A DNA stretch of 64,000 bases from Cristatella mucedo (taxonomy: Eukaryota; Bryozoa; Phylactolaemata; Cristatellidae). Below, piece after piece: positions 27,461 through 39,837 of this stretch. The stretch is from NCBI GenBank assembly GCA_009760855.2, contig WPIO01000045.1, positions 276,001-340,000 of the forward strand. The letters are read 5' to 3'. How positions within the stretch are numbered: position 1 is the stretch's first letter; each line of letters starts with the position of its first letter. The notes under the pieces were generated by a model. The model had not been told where the DNA came from, ran no database searches, and worked only from the letters and a program-made list of their open reading frames with translations. A program made the translations under genes and the position numbers.

Positions 27461-27461
27461 G

Positions 27462-27625
27462 AGCTTTAATGGCACACTAGGTAAGGCGGTTGCTTTTCAC
27501 GACCTCGGCCCCGAGGTCGTGGGTTCAAATCCTACGGTAGGCAATCTTTTATTGTCACTGCAAGCGCTGGTGAGAGCCGTAAAGGCTCTTGTGTCGCTAT
27601 AGAAAAGAGGCTCTTAAATCAGCGA
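27462..27625 (+). mobile_element. tRNA-derived SINE, family 2
   Basis: Well-preserved copy: GGCACACTAGGTAAGGCGG, then CACGACCTCGGCCCCGAGG, box B GGGTTCAAATCC, then GAGCCGTAAAGGCTCTTGTG and GTCGCTATAGAAAAGAGGC. The internal CGACCTCGG/CCGAGGTCG palindrome would form a strong stem in RNA. Confidence 0.8.
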
Positions 27626-28499
27626 GTATTACTTGTTTTAAGCATTCGAAGCTATTGGGCTAAAATCGCGTTTTTTTCATCCTGAAATAGCTAGAGTAGC
27701 TATAGTTCTTAGTTTAATTTAAACTCCAAGTTCTTGAGAGCTTCGATGTTGACTCATAAAATAGTTGGTACAACCAGCCTCACCCAAAGATTTGGCTGAT
27801 TCATTTGATCCAGTGTAGCCACTACGGAAGCGGGGATAGACTGGACTGGTTGTTCAGTGGGTGGCAGGCTTTCTCAGAACACTGACTTATGACGGTGATG
27901 TGACCAACAAGGTAAAACTGTGGCCATTAAATTTGAATTTAGTAATTAAATATATTAGCCACATATATTGACTAAACAGAAAGTCAAATTGTCTCATTCC
28001 ATTTTCCCACTTTTTACGTGTGTAAATGCAGTTTGACTACTATTGCATAGGACTTACGAATGTTCCGAGTCCCCTTAATTCCCGATCCTTCATGAATACT
28101 TGTCTACTAATCTATCTCCCTGCCATGGAGGAGTGCATCTACACCTTTGCAAGCCTGATAAATCGGGTCATTACTTCGGTTTCTAATAGGTGAGGTCTAA
28201 TAGTTGGACTACTTTAACTGATTGCTGGATGATTGTCGTACAAATGATAAATGACGGCGCTACTCCTAAAATAACTTGCTAAACAGTGGCACAATTATTT
28301 TCTTATATCGTTTTAAATAATGAATAATATTCATATTACATAAATTTGCCGATCCTCCGTCATTCTAACTAATAACAAAAAGCCTAAAGCTCTTATTCCT
28401 CATCCTTGAAAAGGGTTGACTTTTTAAATTGGGGTCCTTCAAGTTTATTTAATACTAAATTCATCTTGTCATGTTTACTAGCGGTAATATTCAATTTAT

Positions 28500-28501
28500 G
28501 A

Positions 28502-28565
<64 letters not shown>
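28500..28565. repeat. (TA)n(TG)n microsatellite
   Basis: A TA run that passes directly into a TG run. Confidence 0.95.
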
Positions 28566-28567
<2 letters not shown>

Positions 28568-30175
28568 TGATGAAGTATTTTCTAATCATAGCTTGTATAT
28601 TTCAATACAGTGAGACAATAAATTGAACCAGTTTACCAAAATATGCCCATACTGATGAACCTGCAGTGATCTGCATGATTGTTTTTAATTTTTACAAGTT
28701 TCTTTTTTTTATTTGGTGCGTCTGAAACTAATTTGCCTAGCCGATTCACTTGCTTTATCCAAGAAAAAAAGGCATGCAGGGTTTGTATCATTTCCTCGTG
28801 CACAGTATTCTCCGTATTTAGTCACGGTTACGCGAACCTTGGATATTGACAAATATACACAAGTAAGAGAAAACGTTAATGTAAGCGTTTGAACATTCCG
28901 AACTGGATTATTACGAAATGGCAGATAGTTTAGCACAGAAAAAAGCCAGGCTACCACGCTTTGACAATCACACCGAACTGTGTAGACGTTTGAACAGTAG
29001 TCGGTCGTATTCTGCAATACTTTGCCGGGACTGTATACAGTTCTGGCTGTCAGAAACTTACCATTCTAAGCTAGGTACACCGCTTTTTGGTAAAGAAATC
29101 GCGACTGAATTCGCGACGATATCGTTGTGTCGCAGTAGCCAAATTATTGGAGCAGGCAAGCTAACTAAGCAAGCAGAACACTTGTGACTCTGCCTAATTA
29201 AAATATTAGGATTTCGAAACCAATAAAATACAATACCAAGAATATTGTTTCTTTGCAAAGGGTAAGGCAGCGGTTCAAATAACTTCTTCGATAAACATTT
29301 AAGTTTTCCTTAAAGTCGTCTTAAATGCGTGTTGTATTCACCCGGCGCTGTACTCAATTCCATATCCTGTTTGTGCATAGGTGTTAGTCTAGCTCTCCCT
29401 CTGGTCTTTGGAGTGTTTCGTCAATAAACCGAGGCATCTACGCTTGCTATATTTTATTAAGCTTTAAAATTGAGCATACGCCGCCGGGAACTATGCAAGC
29501 ACTTGTTAAAATGCTTTCCCTCACATTTTTATTACTATTTGCATTGAATTAACAATTTGATATATTTATTTATTAAAAATATTTCACATTTTCTCAACTG
29601 CACCTATCGCGGGTAAGAAATTGGGTCAAAAGATTGCCCAATGGGTACTAGATACTAATAATGAAAGTGAAATCATGATGGAGCCTTTAATCTAGATGAA
29701 ACTTTAGTTCGAAAACTGCAGATTGAGTTTTCGGGCGCTTGAATAATGCCTTATTTTTTATAGAGTTATGCAAAATATTTGCTTTTATAATTATGCAGGT
29801 AATTTCTTTTGAAATTGAGTGTGATATAGAAAAGCACACGACGATAATCTTGAACTTGCCTTAATACTTAAGTCTATCTTACTAATGTCCAAACCATACC
29901 TAATGCTATTTTTATCTGAAGACCACATTCTAGCTGAGTGAGCCTTTAATGCAATTCCTCAATTTTCTAGCCCCTTGATCATTTAAAATGCTCACTTACG
30001 ATGTATTATATTGATTACTGAATTTATTTTTTCGTTCTAAAAGTTACACAAATATAACCGCTGGTAGTTCCAGTCAAAACAAAAATGTTGCCGCAAAAGA
30101 CGCTGTCTTTTGAACTTAGAATGTGGTTTTTTTAATACTTTCTTAGCGTAGGGTCATTCTTTAATACTTAATAAC
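28566..30175. other. AT-rich; one unassigned 89-codon ORF
   Basis: An ATG-initiated 89-codon ORF on + (28,918-29,187) and a 102-codon ORF opposite are the only notable frames. Neither matches a family I know and neither has clear splice or promoter signals, so I do not call a gene. A LINE-tail-like GAGTTTTCGGGCGC piece lies at about 29,725. Confidence 0.35.
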
Positions 30176-30177
30176 AA

Positions 30178-30260
30178 TTATAATAATGATGATAATACAT
30201 TTAGAATAGCGCCTTCAGAGAACACCATCTCTTTCTAGGTACTTTACATTTGCTGCATTA
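30178..30260 (-). mobile_element. LINE 3' terminal fragment
   Basis: Minus-strand copy of the terminal hairpin (complement of GCGCC...AGAGAACACCATCTCTTTC) with an ATT-type tail. Only the last 80 nt or so remain. Confidence 0.65.
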
Positions 30261-30689
30261 CACTCCGTGGAGATGGGGGCGAATGGGACATTCCTAGACC
30301 AAATTGACACACCCAAAGCAAATTCTGTATCCAACTTTTTACTTTCAGAGTTTTGCAGAATCGTGAGCGATTATTTGTACGAATAGGAATAATTTGTTGC
30401 TGAATATTGGAGATTGGAATCTAGGCCGATGATCACCAGCTTCGCAATTGACACGTGCTTCTCTTTTTCCGTGTTTCTTTGAGCCGCTCTCGGCTGCAAG
30501 TATCCTGTTCCAATCACATAATCGCACAAACTAGCAGTCGAAGCCTCTGCGCGTGGTCCTAACGCCCACGCGGGCTTCAGCTGGGCGTTCGAGTTCTAGA
30601 GCCTCTTTGGTAGCTATTAAAATTATGTACAGCATTTGTGTAAGCCTGCAGAAGGCTGTACAATAAATTAGCAGGACATTTTACTTACT

Positions 30690-30792
30690 ATTCTATTGCG
30701 TATCACTTTGCAGCAAATGTAAAGCGCCTAGAAAGAGATTAAGTTCTCTGCGGGCGCTTTATCAAGTGCAATATTATTATTATTATTATTAT
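30690..30792 (+). mobile_element. LINE 3' terminal fragment with (ATT)n tail
   Basis: AGCAAATGTAAAGCGCCTAG, then AAAGAGATTAAGTTCTCTGC and GGGCGCTTTATCAAGTGC, then (ATT)n. This is a near-consensus copy of the LINE 3' end. Confidence 0.8.
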
Positions 30793-31758
30793 AAAGCCAC
30801 GTCATCTACCCGTACTGAGTTTTTCTAGAATCAACAGGTTTTTTCTGGTTGACGGAGATTCATTAAGCTGACTTTCTTTCACTAGCACTGAAGTAAAATA
30901 CATCAGTTTCTGCCTCGTCGTAGAGATAGATCCTCATAGTAGCCCTTTGGTGATGCCGCTTTCTAGCAAAAACAATGCCAGCTTGCTAAGGTTCTAGTGA
31001 CTTCATTAATACCTTCATAAATCAGCGGAAAAGGCCAGACAACGAAGCTCCTAGTCAGTTTTAAGTCTCAGGTTATTTGGTGGGTTACTTTAACTCTTAT
31101 TTAATTACCGTTCCTGCCAGAAAATCTCTATTTGACTTCCGCTTCTGTCCCTAATGCTTCTCATTAATGCTAAGATATCTATGCAATGCGTGTGATCTCA
31201 GCGATAACAATAACTTTTCTGCCGTACCTTTATAGTTAAGCCCTCGAATTCCTGCTTGAACAGTCTACTGTAAAGTAATAAGTTTGTGCTTAATAGCTTC
31301 AGTTTATAATATCTAATAGTTCTTTGGAATTAATGGCAATCTTAGCACCTATAATTCAACTTTATCAGGTGGTATGTGCACGCTAAAATATTCATTATCC
31401 GGGGAGATTTTCACTTCGCTCCGCCAATCTTTCCCTATAAGATCTAAATAGTGATCTAATCAAACAGATATATAGAGGCTGGTCTTAAGTGGCGAGAAAA
31501 ATTTAGCGTTACTAGCAAACTACGGCTGTTATTAGGGAAAATATGCAGAAGATAATAGACTTCTAATAACCTAGGTTGTGACGAAAGCCATTTATTCTTT
31601 ACAAGCAGTAAGAGAGTTTGTTTTCTTGTCTTTACCCTTTTCCTCAAATTTAAGCTATAAAATACGCAGTTTCTCCTAGATCCTTAAGTTATTTTTCAAC
31701 TAATGTTTCTTCTCATGTGATTTTAGAATTTCAGCGTCTATAAGTGTAAATACTCATG
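30793..31758. other. No gene recognised
   Basis: AT-rich intergenic sequence without supported features. Confidence 0.45.
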
Positions 31759-31759
<1 letters not shown>

Positions 31760-31833
<74 letters not shown>

Positions 31834-31960
31834 TGTGTGTCTGTGTGTGTGTGTCTGTGTGTGTGTGTGTGTGTCTGTGTGTGTGTCTGTGTGTGTGTCT
31901 GTGTGTGTGTGTGTGTGTGTGTGAGCATGTGTGTGTGCGTGTGCGCGTGTGTGCGCTAGC
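31760..31960. repeat. (TA)n(GT)n microsatellite
   Basis: A TA run at 31,760-31,790 is followed by about 165 nt of GT repeat with scattered CT interruptions. The Cys-Val and His-Thr repeat ORFs are artefacts. Confidence 0.97.
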
Positions 31961-33660
31961 TGTTCAGAAGATTTTGTAGACGTGAGTGCCAATCAGTTTT
32001 GAAATGCTACTGGGAGTTTCTTTAAAACGCTACAGTTTCACTCAGTTCTACAGACCAGATCAAGACCTGACTCTCTAGTGGATGAGCAGCGGCTACACCC
32101 GGCTACCAATTCTAGATATCCCGCACAAACTTCTTCGGAAGCGTTTGGTTAGTAGTATTGTACGGTGCTTTTCAAGGAAATCTGAGTAATCTAACATTTA
32201 GTGGCCGCTTCTCAGACCAAAATCGTATTCAGCGAGCACCCCCTGCCTAAAAACTTAGGTGCGAGCAAGCACAATTATTCATCTTTCTATCAACTATTCT
32301 CACCGGACTACAAGCTTTATTATTTATGTCAGACGAATTTACCAAGCTGAAGCTATACCCGCGGAGTGCTTCGTTTTGAGACGACGGAAACAGGCATAGC
32401 AAGTTTCAGTGCTTACCGTAGTGACTGCTTGGAGCGGAATGACAGACTGCGAGTCTGCCAAGGATTATTAAGAGGTGTTGAAAACCTTGCTAATGAGAAG
32501 TAATTAAGGTATTTAGGATTTTCAATGACATGCTTCATGGAAGTACTACACAGCTTATTTGCAGCAGACCCGGCGTATGACCCTTGACCTGGTGAGTATA
32601 TATGCTGTGCAAGGCTCAGCGGAAATTGTCAGTCTAGAAGCTTACACAGCTCAAGGCGAACGTCCAAAGCGGGAGTCAAGAAAAACTGTTGACTATTCGG
32701 TGAGCCATCCGCTGATTTTATGCAATGCTGTTTACTTGTAGCAGATCTGCTGCCTGGGGATGCCTGGAATGTCATCCTTACAGTGCCGATAGTTTTGCAT
32801 GCACTGGTTACATAGCATTCCAGCTAGCACTGATTCTGGCTTTCGAGGACGAGTGAGTGACGCGTTAGACGTGGCTGCATTGGCCACTCGAGAGGCGCTA
32901 CATCACCCGGGTTGCTACTCTACACAGTGAGGAATGGCCTGGCATGCGAACATAGCAATGCGCGTGACAGTGAAACTAGATATTGGATACTACTATTTAA
33001 AAGCGACCTCATGCTAAGCAGCATCAGAATTATTAGTTTTGCCATGTCTTGGTTAATATCTCACCGGAAAGGGTCGGAAGGTCCATTTCAGTGAAATTCG
33101 GTGGACCAGGTGTGCGACTGGTCTAGAGTGAAGAACTTTGTGAGACTAATGCATCATGCCGGATCCGATGCTGAACCATGAGTTTGCCATTTCGATTGTC
33201 CGCACGTCTTTTACTTTCCTGGCACAGAGAGTGCGACACATTTCTTTGACTACCTGCATGGGCGATCTTCCACTGAAAACTGGCAATATATTTTGTATCG
33301 ACATGGGATTAGAGCGATCTTCGGATTTTCCCTAAAAATCCATGCGCTAACGACCACCAGAGTGGCGTTCGTGAGAATTTTACGGCCGCCAAACCGTTTA
33401 AAGGAGGCAATGCAACCTAGGAATTTAGAGGGAAATCCGTGAAAAAATCTGGCAAAGAGTCTTTTGGTTCCGCCCTAACGGGTGAGGGTAAATTGTTCTA
33501 TCAAATTTGTTTTAACAGACTACTTGTGCTGCAATCAAACAATTCTATGTTGTCTATTACCTGCTTTTTGGAAATGCGCTATTGAAGGCAATAACCGGGT
33601 TTTACAAAAAAGTTATGAGTTGATTAATCTCGCCTCAAATGTATTTGATAGGCTTACTTA
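31961..33660. other. No gene recognised upstream of the small secreted gene
   Basis: Short ORFs only. The last few hundred bases are the probable promoter and 5' UTR region of the + strand gene that starts at 33,680. A good 3' splice site (TTATTTTCAG) ends at 33,667, 12 nt before its ATG. Confidence 0.4.
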
Positions 33661-33679
33661 TTTTCAGAGGAAAATTGGA

Positions 33680-34398
33680 ATGAAGCTGATACTGATTTAC
33701 ACAATTTTTTGCACACTGGCATTGTCAGCGAACGTGCAGGTATGACGGCGCAAGTGGATGCCATGATATTTAGTTTTAAATATTTGAAGAACCAGATCAA
33801 CTAGAATAAAAATGGCATGACTATTTATTTACTTTAACTTTCAGTTAGCAACAGCGGCGAGCTTGCTTACAGAAAACGATGCGATTGAAGCAAGGGAAAA
33901 CTTCGAAGGTACGTAGAAGCCATTTTTCTAACGCACATTCCGATTTCCCATGCCACGTGGAATCCTGAACGTCTGTAGGAAAGTGCGACGCAAACGTATT
34001 TTCTCTGAGACTAATTCAATATGACAGAGATCTGTAAATTATGTATTGAATAATATTTCAGTTACAAATTTATATCAAGATGGTTCAGGACTGCACAATT
34101 TCGTCTTTAGCAATAACTTTAATTTGACGACAGAAACTGAAGTATACAAGCATAATTTTTTTATTGATAAGATTACTTGTATCTCCCCTTTTCCGCTATG
34201 CGTGAAAATCACCTATATGCGACTTACGGCCGGCCTACTGATGGGTTACAGAGTTAAATATATGTAATTTTTTCAGTTAGACTTAATGATACATCCACTT
34301 ACTTGTTTGTCTATTGATAGCACCTAAAACCAGAAGCTGCGACCGACTGCTTCTTTGCTGAAACGAGTAGAGCACAAACTCAATGCCCATATTTGTAA
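33680..34398 (+). CDS. Small secreted protein, micro-exon gene (spliced model)
   Basis: Proposed four coding exons: 33680-33739 (60 nt), 33845-33908 (64 nt), 34062-34141 (80 nt) and 34321-34398 (78 nt with stop), about 93 residues. Exon 1 encodes a signal peptide (MKLILIYTIFCTLALSA) and ends CAG|GTATGA. Exon 2 lies between TTTCAG and GAAG|GTACGT, and exon 3 follows ATATTTCAG. Phases agree across all junctions. The mature part is acidic near its start and has two Cys in the last exon. An acceptor 12 nt before the ATG suggests a 5' UTR intron or trans-splicing, and AATAAA follows at 34,522. A paralogue at 44 kb repeats the 60-nt and 64-nt exons exactly. The exon 3 donor (GAA|GTATAC) and exon 4 are the weakest parts; an alternative exon 4 could start at 34,277. 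Function unknown; the design resembles secreted micro-exon genes of parasitic flatworms. Confidence 0.6.
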
Positions 34399-34521
34399 TG
34401 TTACTTTTGACCGAAAGTGATAGCAAACACTACAGATGTCGAAGCGTGGCTCTTTCTGCATTTAAATTTAAATAGCGACTAAAATTGTACCCTGATGCTA
34501 CCATATGCATAGGCGTGCCAG

Positions 34522-34527
34522 AATAAA
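34522..34527 (+). terminator. Polyadenylation signal AATAAA
   Basis: First AATAAA downstream of the proposed stop codon at 34,396-34,398 on the same strand, so a plausible 3' end for the small secreted gene. Confidence 0.4.
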
Positions 34528-34529
34528 TT

Positions 34530-36040
34530 TCAACAAGCTTCAGAATGCTTTGCCGCCGAGATCCTATCCAACCTTGAGAACAACTATTACCAGAGAAAGA
34601 GTTGAAAAAATTGGTGACGATATTTAAAAATTGAAAGACTTTTTACGTAGTCAGTTTACGTCGGTAATTATTTGGTATAAAAACCCCGTGGTTTTTGATT
34701 GTTTTTCACGAGCCATTTTTGGCGGAAAGCGGGGCTGCTTTGTATCTTTGCGGCCTAAGTTTTCCAAGCCATGACCACTCATAACCCCAAAATATGCAGG
34801 AGACACGTGCTTAGGCATAAACAACAGGTATAGAGGTATAAACAACATTTTTTATCATTAACAATATTTGCCTGCAATTTTTCGAAAATGTGATTAACTC
34901 GAGAGTAATGTCTCTGTGATGTGGCACTCGTTTCGTAAGGAGGACGCCATCCGTGTCAAACTTATTCAACCGAAAGTAAATGCCTAAGCATATTTTTATT
35001 CTTATTTTAGGCTATGTGGATGCGGCCAAACGATGTGTGGAGGTCGGAATTCCTCCAAGGCCTTTGTGCGAATAAGAAAAAGTTTGACAAATAAAGGAGA
35101 ATAAAGCTGTCTCATATATGCTGAAGCTTTTGAATAAAATCATGAGATCCGGACAACCGCAGATGGAATTACAATTAATTCTATGAAAGTATAATGCGTC
35201 TTTGGGGCACTCCAAGGTTTCCATGCCTCTCAGTGACACTTATATACTCGAATCAATTTCATTTAGCTAAGAACTTGAGTAATCTCCACAGTTTAGTTGC
35301 ATGTAATCAATCATTGCATCCCGGTGCACGGGCAATTATTAGGGCGTCTATCCCATCCTATGGCCGTGAAAGGCGCCCTTACGAGGCCCTGCCTCCCAAT
35401 CGGGAAATCTTCTTATCCTGCCAGCGCCTACCTCGAAGTAGCTATCAAGCTACTGGGAGCTATCAAGCGTAAGCGCGTGTTCGAAAGCGTCTGACGTGCG
35501 ACATCCGCCTGTCGAGCTTTATTCCGAATACCTGACTCTGGAACTCGTGCTGTCGTCGTCTGGTGGCACGGGCGCCTGCCCCACCCATCCGCTTCCGGTT
35601 TCGGCACAAACCCGACGGTTTGCGGTTTCGGTTCATACCTGACGCTGGCCGACTTGCTGTATCGCTCAGCTGACACTCGGTTGAATGCTTCTGGATGCTT
35701 CCCTCGGCTGCACGGGGGGGGGGGGGCTTCGGCTTACTGCGACGCTGCACCTTCTGCAGGCAGTCTGGTCGTCTTAATTCACTCCACTCTTGATCCGAAG
35801 CGAATGCCTGCTGAAGCTGTGCCTCCTTATGGAATTGGGACTACGTGTCTCTCCCATAGAGTTCGTAAAACTACAATCCACATGGATGCCATCTGCACAT
35901 CTCCACAAGACACTAAATCACCCTGTCATAGCACGAACCTATGAACCTTATTCAGCAGTCATCGGCAAGCCGTAAAACCCTAAATCTGCCTAATTGTTAA
36001 AGGGCCATAAACCATTAACTTATCTCTTCATTCCTTACCT
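34530..36040. other. No gene recognised
   Basis: Short ORFs only. A 12-G run lies at about 35,716-35,727, and a GC-richer part at 35,300-35,900 has unsupported frames. Confidence 0.45.
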
Positions 36041-36054
36041 ATGAAGCCAATAAT

Positions 36055-36800
36055 AGAAACCATTAAAACTGGCTCTGCCAGCGTATCTTCTGTTGAATCT
36101 GCACGAAATCTAGGTGTCGTATTGCGAAGTGAATTTTCGTAAGACGACCGCTTCAGCTGCACAGTCAACTCTGCCTACGTTCACCTACATAACATTGCTA
36201 AAATTCAAGCTTGTTTAAATAAGGATACCACGTCTAAGTTGGTCCCTGCATCTGTGACATCCCGTCGTGACTTCTGTTACTCACTGCTTGCTGGTCTGCC
36301 GGCACGTGCAATCAGGTGCTTACAACTAGTGCAAAACTCTTCAGCTAGGCTTATCTGTCATGAGAGCGTCGCAGTTGCCGCATCGTACCACTTCTCGCCG
36401 ACCTACACTAGCTCCCAGTCAAGCAACGGATCAACTTTAAGGTTTTGTCACTCACTCATAGGTCACTTCATTCTTTGGCTCCTGCCTGCCTATCAGATCT
36501 ACTCCCCCACTAGGCCAAGCATCGTATTACCCGCTTTTTGGGAACCAACTGTTTACCTATACCTCGTATAAAACCTCAAATCTTTCGGATACTGTGCATT
36601 TAGTTTGTATGCTCTCAAAGACTGGAACTCACTCCCGACCTACGTCACAACATCCCCTGACTTGACCTTAAAAACAAATTAAAATGCACCTATTTATGAT
36701 AGCATTTAGTGGGTCCCTGTAATTCGTTCTTAATGTGCTTATGCGTGCTGACACTTCGCATGCTGCCACTAACCACACTTGCATGCTGACCCTGTGCACG
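36055..36800 (+). mobile_element. LINE 3' fragment (RT C-terminal half and 3' UTR)
   Basis: Broken frames encode, in order, GSASVSSVESARNLGVVL, an HAFVTSRRDFCYSLLAGLP-like block, LQLVQNSSARLICHE, and a degraded FGDRAFSS...WNSLPTYVTT tail, then the GCATGCTGACCCTGTGCACG 3' UTR block. This is the same family as 42.4-43.6 kb. Confidence 0.8.
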
Positions 36801-36849
36801 TCACCCTTAACCACCATGCTATTTATGTTGTTTATCAAGCATGGTACCA

Positions 36850-36995
36850 CTTGGTTTGGGCCTGTGGTTGAGGTGCTCGCATCGACCAAGGTCAGGGTGA
36901 ATGCAGTTGATAACCGAGGTCGTGGGCTCGAGTCCCGTTTTAAATGAAGCGCCTGAATAGAGATTTGATTATTTTGGGGCACTACACAAAGAATT
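36850..36995 (+). mobile_element. tRNA-derived SINE, family 1
   Basis: GGTTTGGGCCTGTGGTTGAG, then GAGGTCGTGGGCTCGAGTCCC (box B; one base over is the arm), then a GAAGCGCCTGAATAGAGATT tail. It sits directly on the LINE 3' UTR at 36.8 kb. Confidence 0.7.
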
Positions 36996-37194
36996 ATATC
37001 AATCTTAGTAACGCAATCCTACCAATCCTGTTCCTATTCATCTACGTATATCTATTATAAGTTCATTTATTCAGCTCTGTCGTCCGGCAAGTAAAACTCT
37101 CACAGCGACCTCGCTTGATGCACTGCTGATATTTGTACATTGATGACAACAAACAAACTTCAATTAAATTACTTAAACCCAACTTATAAAAGCT

Positions 37195-37510
37195 AATCCA
37201 TAAAACTGAGGTCGGCCAGTGTATCTCTTGTAGCGTCGGCGCACAATCTGTGTGCCCTGTTCCAAAGTGGCCTTTCACTAAACGTCTACATCAGCTATTT
37301 GGTCAACTCGGTCTACGTTCAGTAACCTACCATTTCAAAAATTCCAGCCCGATGAGACAGGCATGGCATATTTGAGTTGTTTCATGCTTGTGTGACATCC
37401 CGCCACTACTTATGCAGCTCAATTCAGACCGGTGTAGTAAAGCCCTTACAAAAGGGGCACAAATCTTGAGCTAGACCCGAGCTACTGCTACTCGTCGGCT
37501 GGAGCCTGCT
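37195..37510 (+). mobile_element. LINE reverse-transcriptase fragment
   Basis: It aligns with 36,062-36,330: AAACTG..GTC.GCCAG.GTATCTCTTGT, then TTCCAAAGTGGCCTTTCACT, then the TGTGACATCCCGCC block. Highly decayed. Confidence 0.65.
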
Positions 37511-37701
37511 GAGGACTTAGGCAGGCCCAACCTGTCGCACGATCTTCGTATTGCTTGATTCGCCGAAAATGGCGGGCGCATTCTCGTTCGCTGTCCTGGT
37601 AATTAATTCTCGCATCGTAGTTCCAATTGACGTAATTCCGATCGATATGCTAAGATGAGTTACGCGCTGGTCACGTGCAGGTGTCTAGGTACGGCGAAGT
37701 T

Positions 37702-37830
37702 TAATGGTGTAAGTGGAGTGTAATGGAAATGGTGTAAGTGGAGTGTAATGGAAATGGTGTAAGTGGATGTTAGTAAATGGAGTAAGTGAATGTTAGTAAA
37801 TTTAAGTAAATGGTGTAAGTGAAGTGTAAT
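37702..37830 (+). repeat. Minisatellite, unit about 25 bp
   Basis: Tandem units of the form GGTGTAAGTGGAGTGTAATG plus GAAAT. They become shorter and diverged (GTAAGTGAATGTTAGTAAAT) towards the right. Confidence 0.85.
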
Positions 37831-37832
37831 TT

Positions 37833-37950
37833 AAATAAAAAATGTAAAGCGCCTAGAAAGAGATTGAGTTCTCTGAGGGCGCTAAAATGCCTAGAAAGAG
37901 ATTGAGTTCTCTTAGGGTGCTTTATCAAGTTTATTTTTATTATTATTATA
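37833..37950 (+). mobile_element. Two tandem LINE 3' termini
   Basis: AATGTAAAGCGCCTAGAAAG...GAGGGCGCT is followed at once by a second partial copy, AATGCCTAGAAAGAGATTGAG...GGGTGCTTTATCAAG, and an ATT-rich tail. Confidence 0.8.
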
Positions 37951-39560
37951 TATAAATTTAATTCTAAAGCTTAATTAAACATGGCAAACCGATCAGCTGC
38001 AATAAAACCTAATCCTAAACCCACAAAGCCAATTACAAGTCACTCATCTAAAAGCTTACCGGTCGATTCGTTACTAATAGGTGACAGGCCCCTCACAGCC
38101 TGGCCATCTTCTTTGCGTTCCGTAACTGACTTCAGCACCTCATCGCACTGACTGAGCAGGAGGCTCATGTCATCGGCTTTCGCGTTCGTCCATATTAGTC
38201 GGTACGCAGGGTCAATAGGCAACGAGCGAGCGCTCCACTGCACCTGCATTGCAGCGACGAGCTGCGGCTGATTGTGGATGTCGATTTATTGATCTATCAG
38301 GAAACTGCAGAGCCTCTGCTACCTCCAGGGCCAATATTGACAATTAGTGTCGTTATTTAAGGTGTGCATAAACGCTGCAAAGGTCTCTGCCCTCACCCCC
38401 TGGCATAAGCAAGTAGGACTCACTGATTAAGCTCATCCTGCCTACGTTGGACTACCTATTTCAGGCCAGGATAGTGCAAGCCACAGTAGTCACGCCAATG
38501 GAGAAGGCAGTGACGTATCTTTGCCCGGGCACAAGCTGCATCAACTGATATCGCCTGCTTACGTCGCTATTTTTGTATTGCCGTTTTTAACCGCACACAA
38601 CCTCAAAGACTAAGTTGTTTTTTGTCAAGAGATTTTGCACTACAGCGAGCTCCAAGCCTAAGCGGCTTTCGGTATGCATTTGGCTGTCAACAGACTTTAT
38701 CTCACGCAACAGTGAGACATTGAGAAGCACAGCTGAATCAGGAGGGGAGCGGAGGTATCTAGTAGAAGGATGTAGCAGGGCAGGCCCGCAGTAATGAATT
38801 AGCTGCAGATTTTCTTGCGAAAGAATTAGAATAGCGAGCTCCCAAGCCCAGGACCTGCACAGCAAATATTTCCTGTCATCAATTTTCTTTTTTTCTTTGA
38901 GGACTGGAATAGATAGGTTATTTTTCATTGAGGACCTGAGAGCACGAAAAGGCTTAAACTGGTTCAAAGTTCAGCTACGTAGACAGGAGCCAAGCCACGG
39001 CAATGTCATGTGTGGCAGTTTGAAAAATTTACTTTGTATCCATTGGTGGTAAGCTATTGAAGCTTTATCAGCAAAGCAGACCCGCATCTGAACACGTGGG
39101 ATTTTTCTTTCTCAGACTTGCACCCAAATTCATCACCAACTACAGTCTTAATGGCTTTTTTGGTAGCCCAGCTAAAATGAAGATAAGTTAATCTAGCCTA
39201 GATAGAACGAGAGCTAGTTAAATTCTACTAGCAACGGTGGTTTACAGCTCGACCACGTAGCACAATCATTTTTTTCATTGGCCTCTGAAAGACGTGCATT
39301 GCTTGCTTACTCATAGCAGTCGGAACGCTCGATGGCGACGACTTCCGGTTTGACAGGTTACGACATCCGTTTTGCAGATGCCCAGAAATGATTCAAAAAG
39401 CGGGCTATTACGTCAAACTCTTGCACAATTAAGTCACTCTCCTCCCCCCACCACCACCCCCCCCCCTATCGCATGGCATATATGTACTCGACAGTCTCTC
39501 CAAAGGTTGGGCCAATTGCTTGCATGGTATGGTTGGCAGCTGGATAATTAAATGAATAAG
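37951..39560. other. No gene recognised
   Basis: Contains 69- and 126-codon minus-strand ORFs (38,040-38,249 and 38,587-38,967) without recognisable domains. From about 39,150 it overlaps the diverged duplication paired with 40,930 onward. A C-rich run lies at 39,441-39,468. Confidence 0.4.
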
Positions 39561-39565
39561 TAAAT

Positions 39566-39738
39566 AGTGCTAGCTGATTTAACAGCCTCGTTTTTGTATA
39601 GCAACAGAAGAGCCTTTACGGCTATCACCACCGCTTTCAGTGGTGATAAAGGATCGCCCACCGCAGGATTCAAACCCACGACCTTGGGGCCGAGGTCGTG
39701 AAAAGCAACCGCCTTACCTAGTGAGCCATTACGGCTCA
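39566..39738 (-). mobile_element. tRNA-derived SINE, family 2
   Basis: Minus-strand copy with box B GGTTTGAATCC, the CACGACCTCGGCCCCAAGG palindrome and the AGCCGTAAAGGCTCTTCTGT tail. Very close to the copy at 12,668. Confidence 0.8.
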
Positions 39739-39837
39739 TCATTCCTGGGCCTACCAGTGTAAGCAGAAGAATCTGTCAAGCTGCCTTCGAATAGACTACT
39801 TTAGCTCCTTTTGCCACTTTTGTTGAACTAGAATTTA

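Noticed and set aside
27462-27560. Candidate tRNA gene with box A and box B-like sequences
   Set aside because: Same structure occurs in five dispersed copies with a common 3' tail, so it is a SINE. The arms do not form a regular cloverleaf.
28918-29187. 89-codon + ORF that might be a host gene
   Set aside because: No domain, no splice or promoter signal, and a longer ORF exists on the opposite strand, so support is too weak.
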